NCBI GenBank assembly: GCA_031413815.1
Contig: JANOFU010000058.1
Coordinates: 1 to 64,000 of the forward strand
Length of the DNA: 64,000 nucleotides
From: JAGVSR01 sp031413815
GTDB taxonomy: Bacteria > Pseudomonadota > Alphaproteobacteria > Rhizobiales > Hyphomicrobiaceae
Direction of reading: 5' to 3'
The position numbers were made by a program, and so were the translations under genes. Positions within the stretch are counted from its first letter, which is position 1. The number at the start of each line of letters is the position of its first letter. Below are positions 33,793 through 44,200 of this stretch, piece after piece. Under the pieces are notes generated by a model. The model was not told where the DNA came from. It searched no databases and saw nothing but the letters and a program-made list of their open reading frames with translations.

Positions 33793-34779
33793 TTACTGCG
33801 CTGCTGCGGACCCAGTCGCCGTTGAGACGGGCGGAACGACAGTGACCGGTGCGGCAGCGGTCGTGGTGGTCGCGGTCGGCTGGGCTTGCGCGGGTGCCGG
33901 TGGCTGAGCCGCGGGTGCCGGAGCCGTTGCCGGCTTGGCGGTGGCCGTTTGTTCAACGCCGATCTTGGTGATTGGGGGCATGGTTGTGTCGCCAGGAGCC
34001 TTCAGAGCCAGCTCGCCACTGGCAGCGCCCGGCGTTTTGTCGAGAACGATTTCCGATGGCTTGATGCAGACTGCGACGCGGCCGGGGAAATCCTGTTTGA
34101 TCTCGAACAGGCCTCCGTTGTCGCGGAACGTTACATTGCCTTGGCCATTGGCCAGCTTGGCCATCTGTGCTTCGCCGCCGAGCTTGGCGACGTCGTCGCG
34201 CTTCAAGCTGTAGCCGATCACGCCGGCGCGAACCGTCTCGCGAACCAAGAAGTATTTGCTGCCGGGTTTCAGACGGGCTTCCTTTTGGAAGCGCTCGAGA
34301 ATGTGATCAGCAACTTCGTCGTCGATCGACTCCGCCATCATGTCGGACACGGTGATGTCGACGTTCAGGTTCTTCTTGAAGTCGGCGTTGGCGCTGGCTG
34401 TGAGACCGGGAAGTGCGGTTTTGAGAACCGCGAGCGACACGCCGGCACTTGATTTCTGCGCATCGCTGAAGACGTAGTTCGCGACCTTGACATCCTTGCG
34501 ATAGCCGCGCATCGCAGTGATGGCCGGATCGGAGCCGTAGTCCTTGACCCGGTAATAAGTCCCGGCCTGATCCAAACGGTAGATCGATCCCGCCGGGTCA
34601 AAGCCATTTGGAATGAGGGGGCATTCAAAGCCTTTGGGCACGCCGGGCAACAGTTGTGGCTGATCTTCGATCCTCTGCGCCAATGCACTGGTTTGGGGAT
34701 CAATAGTATTTTTCTGGGCACAGCCGGCAACCGGCACAACCAGTGCGCACACCACGGCTAAAATACGATATGACGTCAT
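33793..34779 (-). CDS. Lipoprotein of unknown function with Pro/Ala-rich tail
   Basis: 328 residues. The leader (MTSYRILAVVCALVVPVAGC) has a lipobox with Cys20. A globular domain (about 40-265) contains IPNGFDPAGSIYRLDQAGTY and a region of alternating Lys and Asp. The C-terminal 70 or so residues are Ala/Pro/Thr-rich (PAPAAQPPAPAQAQP) and probably a disordered tether. I do not recognise the family. The ATG at 34779 gives the lipobox leader; the longer frame from 34839 does not. Convergent with the AbiEii pair. Confidence 0.7.
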   Translation of the reverse strand: MTSYRILAVVCALVVPVAGCAQKNTIDPQTSALAQRIEDQPQLLPGVPKGFECPLIPNGFDPAGSIYRLDQAGTYYRVKDYGSDPAITAMRGYRKDVKVANYVFSDAQKSSAGVSLAVLKTALPGLTASANADFKKNLNVDITVSDMMAESIDDEVADHILERFQKEARLKPGSKYFLVRETVRAGVIGYSLKRDDVAKLGGEAQMAKLANGQGNVTFRDNGGLFEIKQDFPGRVAVCIKPSEIVLDKTPGAASGELALKAPGDTTMPPITKIGVEQTATAKPATAPAPAAQPPAPAQAQPTATTTTAAAPVTVVPPVSTATGSAAAQ

Positions 34780-35026
34780 GGCCCGATGTCCCCTTGCCCC
34801 GCCAGCGAATAGACTACCGTTCAGCCGTGGCCGTCGCAATGGAACTGCAGGCGTTAACCCGTCCCAATCTGCTCAGACGTGGGCCCAAATGCACCAGGTA
34901 CGGCGGTTGCTTTACTGAAATTGGGCTTAAACTCAAAAGCGGGCTATTCATGGGTTCAAGCGACCGCACATTCAAACCCAAGCGATCGAACATGATGGCT
35001 CGCCGCGGAGATTGGAGACGTACTGC
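34780..35026. other. Promoter region between divergent genes
   Basis: 247 bases between the lipoprotein and cinA-like gene starts. No terminator, repeat or clear promoter hexamers are evident by eye. It presumably holds both promoters. Confidence 0.4.
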
Positions 35027-35776
35027 GTGACTGACGAAGCCATCGTAACCGCCGCGATCCTCGTGATTGGTGACGAGATCCTGTCGGGACGCACCAAAGA
35101 TAAGAACATCGGCACGATTGCCGGCCGGCTGACGGCGATTGGTATCCGGCTGACCGAGGTGCGGATTGTGGCGGATGACAAGACCGCCATTGTCGAGGCC
35201 GTCAATGCCTTACGCACACGCTACGACTACGTATTCACGACTGGCGGTATCGGCCCGACGCACGACGACATCACCGCGGACAGCATTGCAAAAGCGTTCG
35301 GCGTGCCGATCGATATCGATCCGCGCGCCGTTGCGATCATGACGCCAGCTTACGAGAAGCGCGGCATCGATCTAAACGCGGCCCGGTTGCGGATGGCGCG
35401 AATTCCTCAAGGAGCCGAGCTGATTGCCAACTCCGTCTCGATGGCGCCCGGGTTCCGCATCGGCAACGTGATGGTTATGGCGGGCGTGCCAGCGATCATG
35501 GAAGCGATGCTGACTGTTGCGACAGATGGGCTCAGGACCGGTGCCAAAATGAACGCCGCCACGATCGTGCTGGCACACGCAGAAGGCGAAGTCGCAGAAT
35601 TATTCGCCGAACATCAGAAGGCATTTCCGGACATTGCGATGGGCAGCTACCCGGCCTTTAAGGACGGGCAATACCACACAGAATTGGTTCTCCGAGGGAC
35701 TGACGCAGCAGAACTTGCAGCAGCATCTGAAGGTTTGCGGCGCAAGCTCACAGACCGTGGTTTGAACTTTCAGTAG
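35027..35776 (+). CDS. CinA-like molybdopterin-binding domain protein
   Basis: 249 residues of the CinA N-terminal (MoCF/molybdopterin-binding) family: ILVIGDEILSGRTKDKNIGTI, TTGGIGPTHDDITADSIAKAF and VMVMAGVPAIMEAML. Competence/damage-inducible CinA proteins are often longer and carry a C-terminal nicotinamide-nucleotide amidase; that domain is missing here, as in many proteobacterial short forms. Specific role is unknown. GTG start at 35027 with GGAG nine bases upstream; an in-frame TTG at 35012 is less likely. Confidence 0.85.
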   Translation: MTDEAIVTAAILVIGDEILSGRTKDKNIGTIAGRLTAIGIRLTEVRIVADDKTAIVEAVNALRTRYDYVFTTGGIGPTHDDITADSIAKAFGVPIDIDPRAVAIMTPAYEKRGIDLNAARLRMARIPQGAELIANSVSMAPGFRIGNVMVMAGVPAIMEAMLTVATDGLRTGAKMNAATIVLAHAEGEVAELFAEHQKAFPDIAMGSYPAFKDGQYHTELVLRGTDAAELAAASEGLRRKLTDRGLNFQ

Positions 35777-35944
35777 GCTCCAGCGTCGTCCCGTAAAACT
35801 CACAATCGAGATATCCTGCGACCACTTGGGGGCTGCCCAATTGCCGCCTGAGCACGTTTACCCCGGGTCGAAAGGTTAACGGCGGCCGCGGGGGCTCGCT
35901 GGCTTCAACCTTTCATCGCGGAGGTGGATCGTTTGGGAGGGGCC

Positions 35945-37612
35945 ATGTTTGGGTTTCAGTATCTTGCGCGGGCTTTTAGTCAGCGTTTGATGGTTCGGGC
36001 TTCGGCCCTTAGTCTTTGTGCAGTCGCGGCCACTGCCTTGAGCGGCTGGCCGAGTACGGACGCTGGTGCCAAAGGGCCGGGCCGCACCTACTGCTTCCTC
36101 AACACCTGCCACCGCGTCAAGACCATCGCGGAAACGCAGGCCATCATCGGCCAGGATCTGACGCTGGTCGCATCCTATTACGACAGCTGCGCGCGCGACC
36201 GCTTCAATCCGTGTGGCCTGACGTCGTCCGGCGAGCGCTTCCGGCCCGAGGCCGCGGACAACGCCGCCAGCCCGATGTTCCCAGACGGAACAATTCTTCT
36301 GGTCTGGTCGCCCATGAACCGTCAGGCGGTCGTGGTGCGCATCAACAACGCCGGTCCTTATTGGGGCGACCGCAGGCTCGATCTATCGCGTGCAGCGGCC
36401 CGCAAGCTTGGACTTGGCGGCGTCGGCAAGGTCAAGGTCCGAGTTCTGAAAGCACCGACCAAGCGCGAGTCTATTTATAGCGCTCACCGGAACTATGAGG
36501 CTGTCCCTGGTCCCATCGGATCGCACGCGAGCCTCGATGCAGCGCACGGGTCGTTGGTCACACTGGCCGCGGCCGGCGGACCTGGCAGCGGCGCCATCAG
36601 ACTGGCGATGAATTCGGCCCCGGTGCGAGCGACACCTGCTGCTGGACTGGCAGCCGCGCTGAAGGCCGAACAGGAGATGCATGCCGCTGACCGGGCTGCG
36701 GCGCCCGAACCGGTACGTGTTGTGACGGCGAAGGCCATCGAGTGGCCGGTCGTCTATGACATGGCAAAGCCGGTTTGGCCGAAGCTGGCCCGCGTTGCGG
36801 CCGTTGCCAAAACAAGTGTTGCACCCGTTCGCACGACGACAGCTGTGGTTAGGACACCGGACCGCGTCCAGTTGGCCGCCGTGACGGCACCCGTTGTAAA
36901 GCTGGTGAACAAACCGGTTAACGCCGCTGTGGTGGTGTCCGTCAAACAGAAGGCCCGGGTGAAGGATGAGGGACGTCGTGACGGCGTTTCAAACCCGGCA
37001 AAAAAGGCGCGAGCTGACCTTGCAGCACTCGTGAAAACCGAACTGAGCAAGCCGGCTGCTGCTGAAAGGGCAATCGCGCGCGCTGGGCACAAATCGCTTG
37101 CCGGCAAACCGGTGGCGGATAAGTCGCTCAAGTCTGGCAAGCCCACCAAGGTCGCAGCAGCCAAGGCGACGAAGACTGTTGCCAAGGTCTGGGCGAAGCC
37201 GCACGTGGCCGAAGCTCCCGTTCACCACGAGATCAAGACGGGCCACACGACCTACGCTGAGAAGCATCACCGGTGGCCGCAGAAGTCAGCCAGCTTGGCG
37301 AAGCCGAAAGCCGTGACGTCACCGGTTGCCAAGGCTGCTCCCAAGGCTGTTGCAGCGCCAGCTCCTATTGCCAACGCCACATCGTCAAAGGCGCCGGTCA
37401 AAAAGGCTTCGCTTGAAAAAGCCAAGAAGGCCGCCGCGTTGCGCAAGGTGGGCACGCTGCAGACGTCGGAGTTGCGGGATCGCTGGAGCGTCACGCCGCC
37501 ATCGCACGGCCTGACAGGCGCGTCGCCGCGATTGCCGGCGGGCGTGCTCGAAGAGATGATTGCACCCGCGAGGCCCAATGGCATTCGTGTGCGTCCGTCG
37601 GCACTGGTGTGA
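35945..37612 (+). CDS. RlpA-like double-psi beta-barrel protein with long Lys/Ala-rich tail
   Basis: 555 residues. Signal segment (about 10-45), then an RlpA-like domain (about 75-175): VASYYDSCARDRFNPCGLTSSGE and VVRINNAGPYWGDRRLDLSRAAA. In RlpA transglycosylases the catalytic aspartate lies in the DLS region and is present here; the usual TAAH histidine block is replaced (EAADNAAS), so glycan cleavage is uncertain. Most of the rest (about 180-540) is a Lys/Ala/Pro-rich disordered tail, with no SPOR domain. GGGAGGGGCC precedes the ATG at 35945, which I prefer to an in-frame GTG at 35924. Confidence 0.75.
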   Translation: MFGFQYLARAFSQRLMVRASALSLCAVAATALSGWPSTDAGAKGPGRTYCFLNTCHRVKTIAETQAIIGQDLTLVASYYDSCARDRFNPCGLTSSGERFRPEAADNAASPMFPDGTILLVWSPMNRQAVVVRINNAGPYWGDRRLDLSRAAARKLGLGGVGKVKVRVLKAPTKRESIYSAHRNYEAVPGPIGSHASLDAAHGSLVTLAAAGGPGSGAIRLAMNSAPVRATPAAGLAAALKAEQEMHAADRAAAPEPVRVVTAKAIEWPVVYDMAKPVWPKLARVAAVAKTSVAPVRTTTAVVRTPDRVQLAAVTAPVVKLVNKPVNAAVVVSVKQKARVKDEGRRDGVSNPAKKARADLAALVKTELSKPAAAERAIARAGHKSLAGKPVADKSLKSGKPTKVAAAKATKTVAKVWAKPHVAEAPVHHEIKTGHTTYAEKHHRWPQKSASLAKPKAVTSPVAKAAPKAVAAPAPIANATSSKAPVKKASLEKAKKAAALRKVGTLQTSELRDRWSVTPPSHGLTGASPRLPAGVLEEMIAPARPNGIRVRPSALV

Positions 37613-37622
37613 CGAGCGAGAG

Positions 37623-38267
37623 TTAAGTGTCGCTGAGCGGGACGGCAGGACCCAGCGTCTGCTGCTCTTCGCTCAGCGGCAGCTCACCCGGCAAGATCTC
37701 TTCGACTGGCGCGTCTTCGCTGAACAAGTCGTAGTGCGTCTCAAGCGCATCCAGGAACATGGCGACCAGATCGAGCAGCGTACCGAGCCGGATGCGGCGC
37801 GCGATCAGAAAGTCTTCGCTGACCGCCAGTTTTTCGCCGTCGGCGGGCGACGCTTGATCTAACGCGATCCATCCGCGCGACCGGACATAGGCAATCATGC
37901 CATCGCCGGTTTCAAAGTCATGATTGGTGGTATCGCCGAACTCACTGACCGCTTCAATGAGCAGGGCGGTGCCGCCGGTGTACAACCTCGCGACCGCGCC
38001 AAAGCGCGGATCGCGGCGGCCGAGATCTTCGGCGCGTTCGCGTGACTTCAACACGCGCGCCAGCAGCACCTGTTCAAGAGTGCGGATGATTTGGAGGAGG
38101 GCCCGCTGATCGGCCCGGGCACGGGCGATATCTTCGCCGGACTTGGCGGTTCCTGCGTTCCAGACGACGCTCGACGTCAACAAATCCTCCCCGGCCGCGA
38201 GGGCGGCATCGAGGTTATCGGCGAGCAGATAAACGGTCGGCGGGATGTAGGGCATCAGCACAGTCAT
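37623..38267 (-). CDS. Conserved hypothetical protein
   Basis: 214 residues, start MTVLMPYIPPTVYLLADNLDAALAAGEDLL. The central part is a long helix with charged patches (ARADQRALLQIIRTLEQVLLARVLKSRERAEDLG), and the C-terminus is acidic. No catalytic motif or known domain. Convergent with the RlpA-like gene, 10 bases apart. I cannot assign a role. Confidence 0.65.
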   Translation of the reverse strand: MTVLMPYIPPTVYLLADNLDAALAAGEDLLTSSVVWNAGTAKSGEDIARARADQRALLQIIRTLEQVLLARVLKSRERAEDLGRRDPRFGAVARLYTGGTALLIEAVSEFGDTTNHDFETGDGMIAYVRSRGWIALDQASPADGEKLAVSEDFLIARRIRLGTLLDLVAMFLDALETHYDLFSEDAPVEEILPGELPLSEEQQTLGPAVPLSDT

Positions 38268-38879
38268 TGTTGGGTCCAGTCGTAACCCGGCACCACAAAG
38301 CGCCCGGCACAGATCAACACTTTGCCTGATTCTCCGCCTCGAAAGTCAAGTCTCTCCAGCCTGTTGGCGACCGGTGGGCCGTAGGTGGATAACCAATAGC
38401 ACCCTCGGTTCAGGGAGGGGCGGGCGGGATGACAGAAATGCGGGATCGCGCGATCTTGAAATGCGGCGATGGCGTCGCCAACTATTGGCCGTCATGGCCG
38501 CGTCGCAGCGCGACCGCACCGCAGGACGGCAGGCGGCCATCCAGGCAAGGGTCAATGGGAAATAAAAAAGGCACCGTGCTCAGTCCCACATCTCGCCATG
38601 CCTCTGGCATCCGTGACACTCCACCATACGGCCCACAGACAGAGATCGCAGGCCAGCCAAGGCAAAACAATAGTCCACGGCTGAACAAGGACGCTTCTCA
38701 CGGGTCCAGAGGACGATTGACTGGATGGCCGCCTGTCGTGCCGCTGGCACGATCGCTGCGCGACCCGGCCATGACGGGAAAATGAAGCGTCGCGAGCAAG
38801 GCGCTGGGGGCAATATGCGCACAAGGCCTAAGAGGCGTCAGACACCACTGAGGGGTTTCTGACACCATCTGTCCGCTGC
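38268..38879. repeat. Repeat-rich intergenic region: two inverted family A copies and a REP-like pair
   Basis: 612 bases without a gene. Two family A copies face each other: one at about 38485-38615 (plus orientation) and one at about 38710-38785 (inverted), giving a potential cruciform. GTCATGGCCGCGTCGCAGCG and CATGACGGGAAAATGAAG are their ends. A GTCAGAC/TCTGACACC pair at 38834-38866 follows. No protein is encoded. Confidence 0.65.
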
Positions 38880-39539
38880 CTATTGCGGCAGCATCGAGTG
38901 GAAATCGTTGGCCGGTGCCGGTGCAGGCGGTGGAACTGCGGCTACGGTTTGCTCAGTGGGTTGCTGCTCGATTGCGGCGTCTGTGATTGCGGGGGCGTCG
39001 CCAGCAAGCTCAGTGTTCTCTGCGGCTGTCTTGGCGGCAGCAGCTTCTTTCGCAGCGGCCCGGCGTTCGGCACGCGCCTTGATGCGCTCAACGCACTCGG
39101 AGTCGTCTTTCGTACAGGTGTTCGTGACTTCGTCGTTGCAGGTGCCGAATGCGCTCATAACATCCATAGCGACGATCGCCGGAATGTCTGACGGGTCTGC
39201 CAGGGCCTCGGGTTTGATGATCGTGTTGATGACGTTCTCGTCAAGGTTCCCGTCAACGGCCTTGTCAAGAAAACGGCCCGCAACCGACTTATGAGATGCA
39301 TTGAGGCGGCCGGTGGCAGCCTTGGCGAAGCAGCCGCAGAACTCAGTCTTGCTGCCGCCGTTCTTCAGTTCTTTTTTGGTCAGTGCGTCGAGGCACGCGT
39401 CGTAGGCTTCGGGTTCACCGTTTGCAAGCTGATACATTTCGATCATTTCGGCCCGTTCTTGAGCCGTAATGAAATAGCCCATGGTTCCAGCAACGGCCAC
39501 CAACGCCAGTGCGACCACATTTTTCGACGGCAACGCCAT
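38880..39539 (-). CDS. Exported or membrane-anchored protein of unknown function
   Basis: 219 residues from the ATG at 39539, with GGGGGAAG seven bases upstream. An N-terminal hydrophobic segment (about 8-25) acts as signal or anchor. The middle part has several cysteines (ACLDALTK, EFCGCFAK, GTCNDEVTNTC) that suggest disulphides, and the C-terminus is an Ala/Glu/Pro-rich tail ending NDFHSMLPQ. I do not recognise the family. Confidence 0.65.
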   Translation of the reverse strand: MALPSKNVVALALVAVAGTMGYFITAQERAEMIEMYQLANGEPEAYDACLDALTKKELKNGGSKTEFCGCFAKAATGRLNASHKSVAGRFLDKAVDGNLDENVINTIIKPEALADPSDIPAIVAMDVMSAFGTCNDEVTNTCTKDDSECVERIKARAERRAAAKEAAAAKTAAENTELAGDAPAITDAAIEQQPTEQTVAAVPPPAPAPANDFHSMLPQ

Positions 39540-39649
39540 ATGCAACTTCCCCCACGCATAACCGAAGGACGGATGTAATCACGGAGCTAGTTACAACTTG
39601 GCTAATGCGCAGCGCAGGCGGACGATGGCACTGGAGGCAGCGGCCGCGC

Positions 39650-40153
39650 TTAACGCCTTACGCGGCGGCGCGGGGTGTCATCGGCTGGCTGATCACCTTC
39701 GACGGGCTCTTGCTCCGCACCATCGGAACCCGGTTCGCCCTTGGGGACGGCTTTGGCTGCAACCGCATTCTTCGGTTTGGCACATTCGGTCAGCCAGACG
39801 TCGAACACGGGATGCTCAACGGCATGCAAGCCTGGGCTTTCAGCAAACATCCAGCCGGAGAAGATCCGTTTCTGTTGGCCGTCGAGCTGGATTTCTTCGA
39901 CTTCGACAAAGGAGGTTGTTTTCGGCGGCTCGGTTGGCGGGCGCGAATAGCAGACGCGCGGCGTGACCTTGAGGGCGCCGAACTGGATCGTCTCGCCAAG
40001 TGGGACTTCCAGCTTCTTGATCGTGGCCGTGACTTTATCCAGCGCTGAGAACACGGCGACCTGGTTTTCCATGCGCTCGGCACGCGCGGCCACGGCGAGC
40101 GAGCCTGCCGCGGCGGCAACGAAAGCAATCCGGAGGTGCCAGGAAACATTCAT
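39650..40153 (-). CDS. DUF2155 family exported protein
   Basis: 167 residues: a signal peptide (to about residue 20), then a DUF2155 domain with VFSALDKVTATIKKLEVPLGE, TPRVCYSRPPTEPPKTTSF and SGWMFAESPGLHAVEHPVFDVWL, and an acidic C-terminal tail ending RRRVRR. The family is an alphaproteobacterial envelope protein of unknown function, usually beside the NDUFA12-like gene as here. ATG at 40153 with GGAGC upstream. Confidence 0.85.
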   Translation of the reverse strand: MNVSWHLRIAFVAAAAGSLAVAARAERMENQVAVFSALDKVTATIKKLEVPLGETIQFGALKVTPRVCYSRPPTEPPKTTSFVEVEEIQLDGQQKRIFSGWMFAESPGLHAVEHPVFDVWLTECAKPKNAVAAKAVPKGEPGSDGAEQEPVEGDQPADDTPRRRVRR

Positions 40154-40277
40154 ATTGATGAAAGCTCCGGTGAAACGACAGGCCAGCGCATCATAGGAGT
40201 GTCCAGACAAAGGTGACGCGAGCGTGTCGCGGTTTCAACAGGGCGGGAGCGGCTTTCCACCCAATCCCAATCTCTCG

Positions 40278-40691
40278 TCACTGTGGCCGCCACGGCTTGT
40301 AGTCGCCGGTCGCCTTCGGCCGTGAGGGTGAAGCGGAAAGTATAGATCCGGCCGGACGGTAGGCTTCAGCGGTGCCGGTCATGTTCATCTGGTGTGCGGT
40401 CTGCCAGGGTTTTGCGACGTAGGTTTCGGCCGACGGGGGCGCATCGACTGTATAGTGCAGCCACCCATGCCACTCCGGCGGCACCTGTGAAGGGTCTGCC
40501 AAGTCCTTATACGTGACCCAACGGCGCAGCTTGCCGGGCAACGGGCCTGCCGGGCCCACTCCAGGCTTTTGCTGATAGTACGTGTTGCCATAGTCGTCGC
40601 GGCCGGCCAGCTGACCTTGGCGCCAGATGGTCAGGCGTGTGCCCCAGGTGTTGCCGCCCCACCAGCTGAAAATTTCGCTGAAAAGTCCCAT
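40278..40691 (-). CDS. NDUFA12-like protein (NADH:ubiquinone oxidoreductase assembly/accessory)
   Basis: 137 residues beginning MGLFSEIFSWWGGNTWGTRL, with YYQQKPGVGPAGPLPGKLRR-like and RRWVTYKDLADPSQVPPEWH segments that match the NDUFA12/B17.2 family. In alphaproteobacteria it is an accessory subunit of respiratory complex I. GAGAGGG lies just before the ATG at 40691; an in-frame ATG at 40940 is unlikely. Followed by the DUF2155 gene on the same strand. Confidence 0.88.
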   Translation of the reverse strand: MGLFSEIFSWWGGNTWGTRLTIWRQGQLAGRDDYGNTYYQQKPGVGPAGPLPGKLRRWVTYKDLADPSQVPPEWHGWLHYTVDAPPSAETYVAKPWQTAHQMNMTGTAEAYRPAGSILSASPSRPKATGDYKPWRPQ

Positions 40692-41261
40692 CTGACCCTC
40701 TCGACTGCGCCAATCGGCGTGCCTCCGGTGTGCCTTCGCAACGGTGCCTTGTCCAGTGTTCGAATGCGCGCGGCTTGTTTGCAACACCTGTGTCCGCTGG
40801 AATCGGACTAGCTTCCTTGTAACTGCTCGTTGCACGGGCATATCGCGTGTTGTCCACACGGCCCACGAGAGGGCGACCCGGCCAAATCGCCCAAGAATCC
40901 GGCCTCTGCGCGAGGTCAATCCCCAATTTGCCAACACCACTACATCTAGTAGTTGGCTCCCATGTACACCCCCAACACTTCGTGACGGACGGTTCGAATC
41001 GTCCTAGCTTTCATCCATCGGCGGCCTGACACGGTCGGGGTTGCGCCGGTGATCGCTGGCCGTCGCGTTTGGGCTCGTTGGCCCGGTTAAATCCAGTCTG
41101 ACATCGAGAGTTTTGCCCGTGCGCAGGTGGCTTGCGCAGCGGCCGATGTTTTGCGGCGAATTGAGTTCTATCGGGTCGTCCCCGCGTTCGCGTGTGTTGC
41201 GTGCCTCTGTTGCATCCCAGTGCGTTCTCGAAACACCGCAACTCGTCCGGGGGACTGCTCT
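40692..41261. other. Divergent promoter region between NDUFA12-like gene and nrdJ
   Basis: 570 bases without a gene. Contains the NrdR-type box at 40939-40953. I looked for a cobalamin riboswitch, which would suit a B12-dependent enzyme, and did not find its conserved box. A tRNA-like T-arm at 40987-41004 has no tRNA around it. Confidence 0.5.
40939..40953. promoter_or_regulatory. Probable NrdR box upstream of nrdJ
   Basis: ACTAC-ATCTA-GTAGT is a perfect inverted repeat at 40939-40953, 320 bases before the nrdJ start, of the size and style of NrdR binding boxes. A second box at the usual 31-32-base spacing is not clear. The nrdR gene itself is at 57912 in this window. Confidence 0.55.
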
Positions 41262-44200
41262 ATGAAGATTTCTCGCCGCTTCACCGAGGCCGGCAACTCA
41301 CCCTATGCAAAAATCCCTTTCCGCCGCGCGATCTCCGAGATCAAGAATCCGGATGGATCGATCGTGTTTCGCTTAGACGGCTTTGACGTCCCCGAGCACT
41401 GGAGCCAGGTGGCTGCCGATATTCTGGCGCAGAAGTACTTCCGCAAAGCCGGTGTCCCGAAGCGCCTGCGCAAATTCGAAGAGACGCAAGTTCCCTCATG
41501 GTTGTGGCGCTCGATCGCCGACGAGCGCGCGCTGGCGGATCTGCCCGAGAAAGAACGCATCACGGGCGAATCTGATGCCCGCCAAGTCTTTGATCGTCTG
41601 GCCGGCACATGGACCTATTGGGGTTGGAAGGGTGGCTATTTCACCACCGAGGAAGATGCCCAGGCATTCTTCGACGAGCATCGCTATATGCTCGCCATGC
41701 AGATGGCCGCGCCCAACTCGCCGCAGTGGTTCAACACCGGTCTGCACTGGGCGTATGGCATCGATGGTCCCGGCCAAGGCCACCACTATGTCGATCACGA
41801 GACGGGACAGCTGACCAGTTCAACGTCGGCTTACGAGCATCCACAGCCACACGCCTGCTTCATCCAGTCGGTCAACGACGATCTCGTCAACGAAAACGGC
41901 ATCATGGACCTGTGGGTGCGTGAAGCGCGCCTGTTCAAGTATGGGTCGGGCACCGGCTCCAACTTCTCGTCGCTGCGCGGCGCCAATGAAAAGCTGTCGG
42001 GCGGTGGTCGCTCTTCGGGCCTGATGAGCTTCCTGAAGATCGGCGACCGGGCTGCCGGGGCCATTAAGTCGGGCGGCACCACGCGGCGTGCAGCCAAGAT
42101 GGTCGTCGTCGATGTCGACCATCCAGATATCGAAGAATACATCAACTGGAAGGTGAAAGAGGAGCAGAAGGTTGCGGCCCTCGTCACCGGCTCCAAGATT
42201 TGCCAGAAGCGTCTGAAGGCGATCATGTCGGCGTGCGTCAACTGCGAAGCGGATGCTGTCGCGCCGGAGGCTGGCAAAGACGAGCGCTGTTTTGATCCAT
42301 CAAAGAATCCGAAGCTCAAGGCCGCCATCAAGGACGCCAAGCGCGACGGCGTGCCGATGAACTACGTGCTGCGCGTCATCCAGTTCGCCAAGCAGGGCTA
42401 CAAGGACATTGATTTCGCCACCTACGACACCGACTGGGACTCGGAAGCCTATCTCACGGTTTCGGGCCAGAACTCCAACAACTCCGTGCGCGTCACGGAC
42501 ACCTTCCTCAACGCCGTCATCGACGACAAGGATTGGTCGCTGACCGCGCGCAAGGATGGCAAGGTCTCAAAAACGCTGCGCGCCCGCGATTTGTGGGAAT
42601 CGATTGGCCATGCCGCCTGGGCCTCCGCCGATCCTGGCATTCAGTTCCACACCACCATTAACGACTGGCACACCTGCCCGCAGTCCGGTGAAATCCGCGC
42701 TTCGAACCCGTGCTCGGAATATATGTTCCTGGACGACACGGCCTGCAACCTCGCGTCGCTCAATCTCATGACGTTTCGCCGCGCCGACAAGAGCATCGAC
42801 ATCGAAGCCTACGAACACGCCTGCCGTCTGTGGACGGTCGTGCTCGAAATCTCGGTGCTGATGGCGCAGTTCCCATCCAAGCAAATCGCGGAACTTTCGT
42901 ACCGCTACCGCACGCTGGGATTGGGCTTTGCCAACATCGGCGGCTTGCTGATGGCGTCGGGCATTCCCTATGACTCGGCTGAAGGCCGCGCCATCTGCGG
43001 CGCCATCTCGGCCATCATGACGGGCGTGTCGTACGCCACGTCTGCTGAAATGGCGCAGGAGCTGGGGCCGTTCCCAGGCTATGAGCCCAACAAGGCCGGC
43101 ATGCTGCGCGTCATCCGCAATCACCGCCGCGCGGCGTACGGTGAACGCACAGGCTACGAAAAGCTGTCGGTCGCACCTGTCCCGCTCGACCACAAGAGCT
43201 GCGCGGATCAACGTCTCGTTGATGCCGCCAAGCGCGCCTGGGATCACGCCCTCAGCCTCGGCCAGGCGCACGGCTACCGCAACGCGCAGTCGTCCGTCGT
43301 CGCGCCGACCGGCACCATCGGCCTCGTCATGGACTGCGACACGACCGGCATCGAACCGGATTTCGCGCTCGTCAAGTTCAAGAAGCTCGCCGGTGGCGGC
43401 TACTTCAAGATCATCAACCAGCAGGTGCCGCAGGCACTCCGTCACCTGGGCTACCGCGAACACGAGATTGCGGAAATCGAAGCCTACGCGGTCGGTCACG
43501 GCTCGCTGCGCCAGTCCCCTGCCATCAACCACGCAACCCTCAAGGCACGCGGCTTCACCGATGAGGTTCTGGCCAAGATCGAAGGCGGGCTTGGCACCGC
43601 GTTCGACATTAAGTTCGTGTTCAACAAGTGGGTGATCGGCGAAGACTTCCTGACGCAAACGCTGAAGGTTCCGGCCGCCAAGTTGAACGATGCCGCGTTC
43701 GATCTGTTCGCCCATCTTGGGTTCTCGAAAAAAGACGTTGAAGCTGCCAACAACCACGTCTGCGGGACGATGACGGTCGAAGGCGCACCGCACTTGAAGG
43801 CCGAGCATCTGCCGGTGTTCGACTGCGCGAACGCATGCGGCCGCACCGGCAAGCGCTACTTGTCGGTTGAAAGCCACATCCGCATGATGGCCGCGTCGCA
43901 GCCCTTTATCTCTGGCGCGATCTCCAAAACCATCAACATGCCGAACGAAGCGACGGTCGAGGATTGCAAAGAGAGCTACATGCTGTCCTGGCGTCTCGCG
44001 CTCAAAGCCAACGCGCTCTACCGCGACGGCTCGAAGCTGTCGCAGCCACTGAACAGCCAAGTTCTCGCCGACGACGATGACATCGAGGACATCACCGAGC
44101 AGTTGACCTACGACAAGCCAGCGGTGCAGCGCGCCATGGTGGCCGCTGAGCGTTTGGCTCAGCGTGTCGCTGAGCTTGAGGCCGACCTTCGCATGGCCCA

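Noticed and set aside
40987..41004. A T-arm-like sequence (GGACGGTTCGAATCGTCC) suggesting a tRNA
   Set aside because: The loop is one base too long for a tRNA T-loop and no acceptor, D or anticodon arms surround it; it looks like a chance palindrome in the nrdJ promoter region.
41004..41261. Cobalamin riboswitch before the B12-dependent reductase
   Set aside because: I looked for the conserved B12 box and its pairing arms and found none; the NrdR-type box explains regulation.
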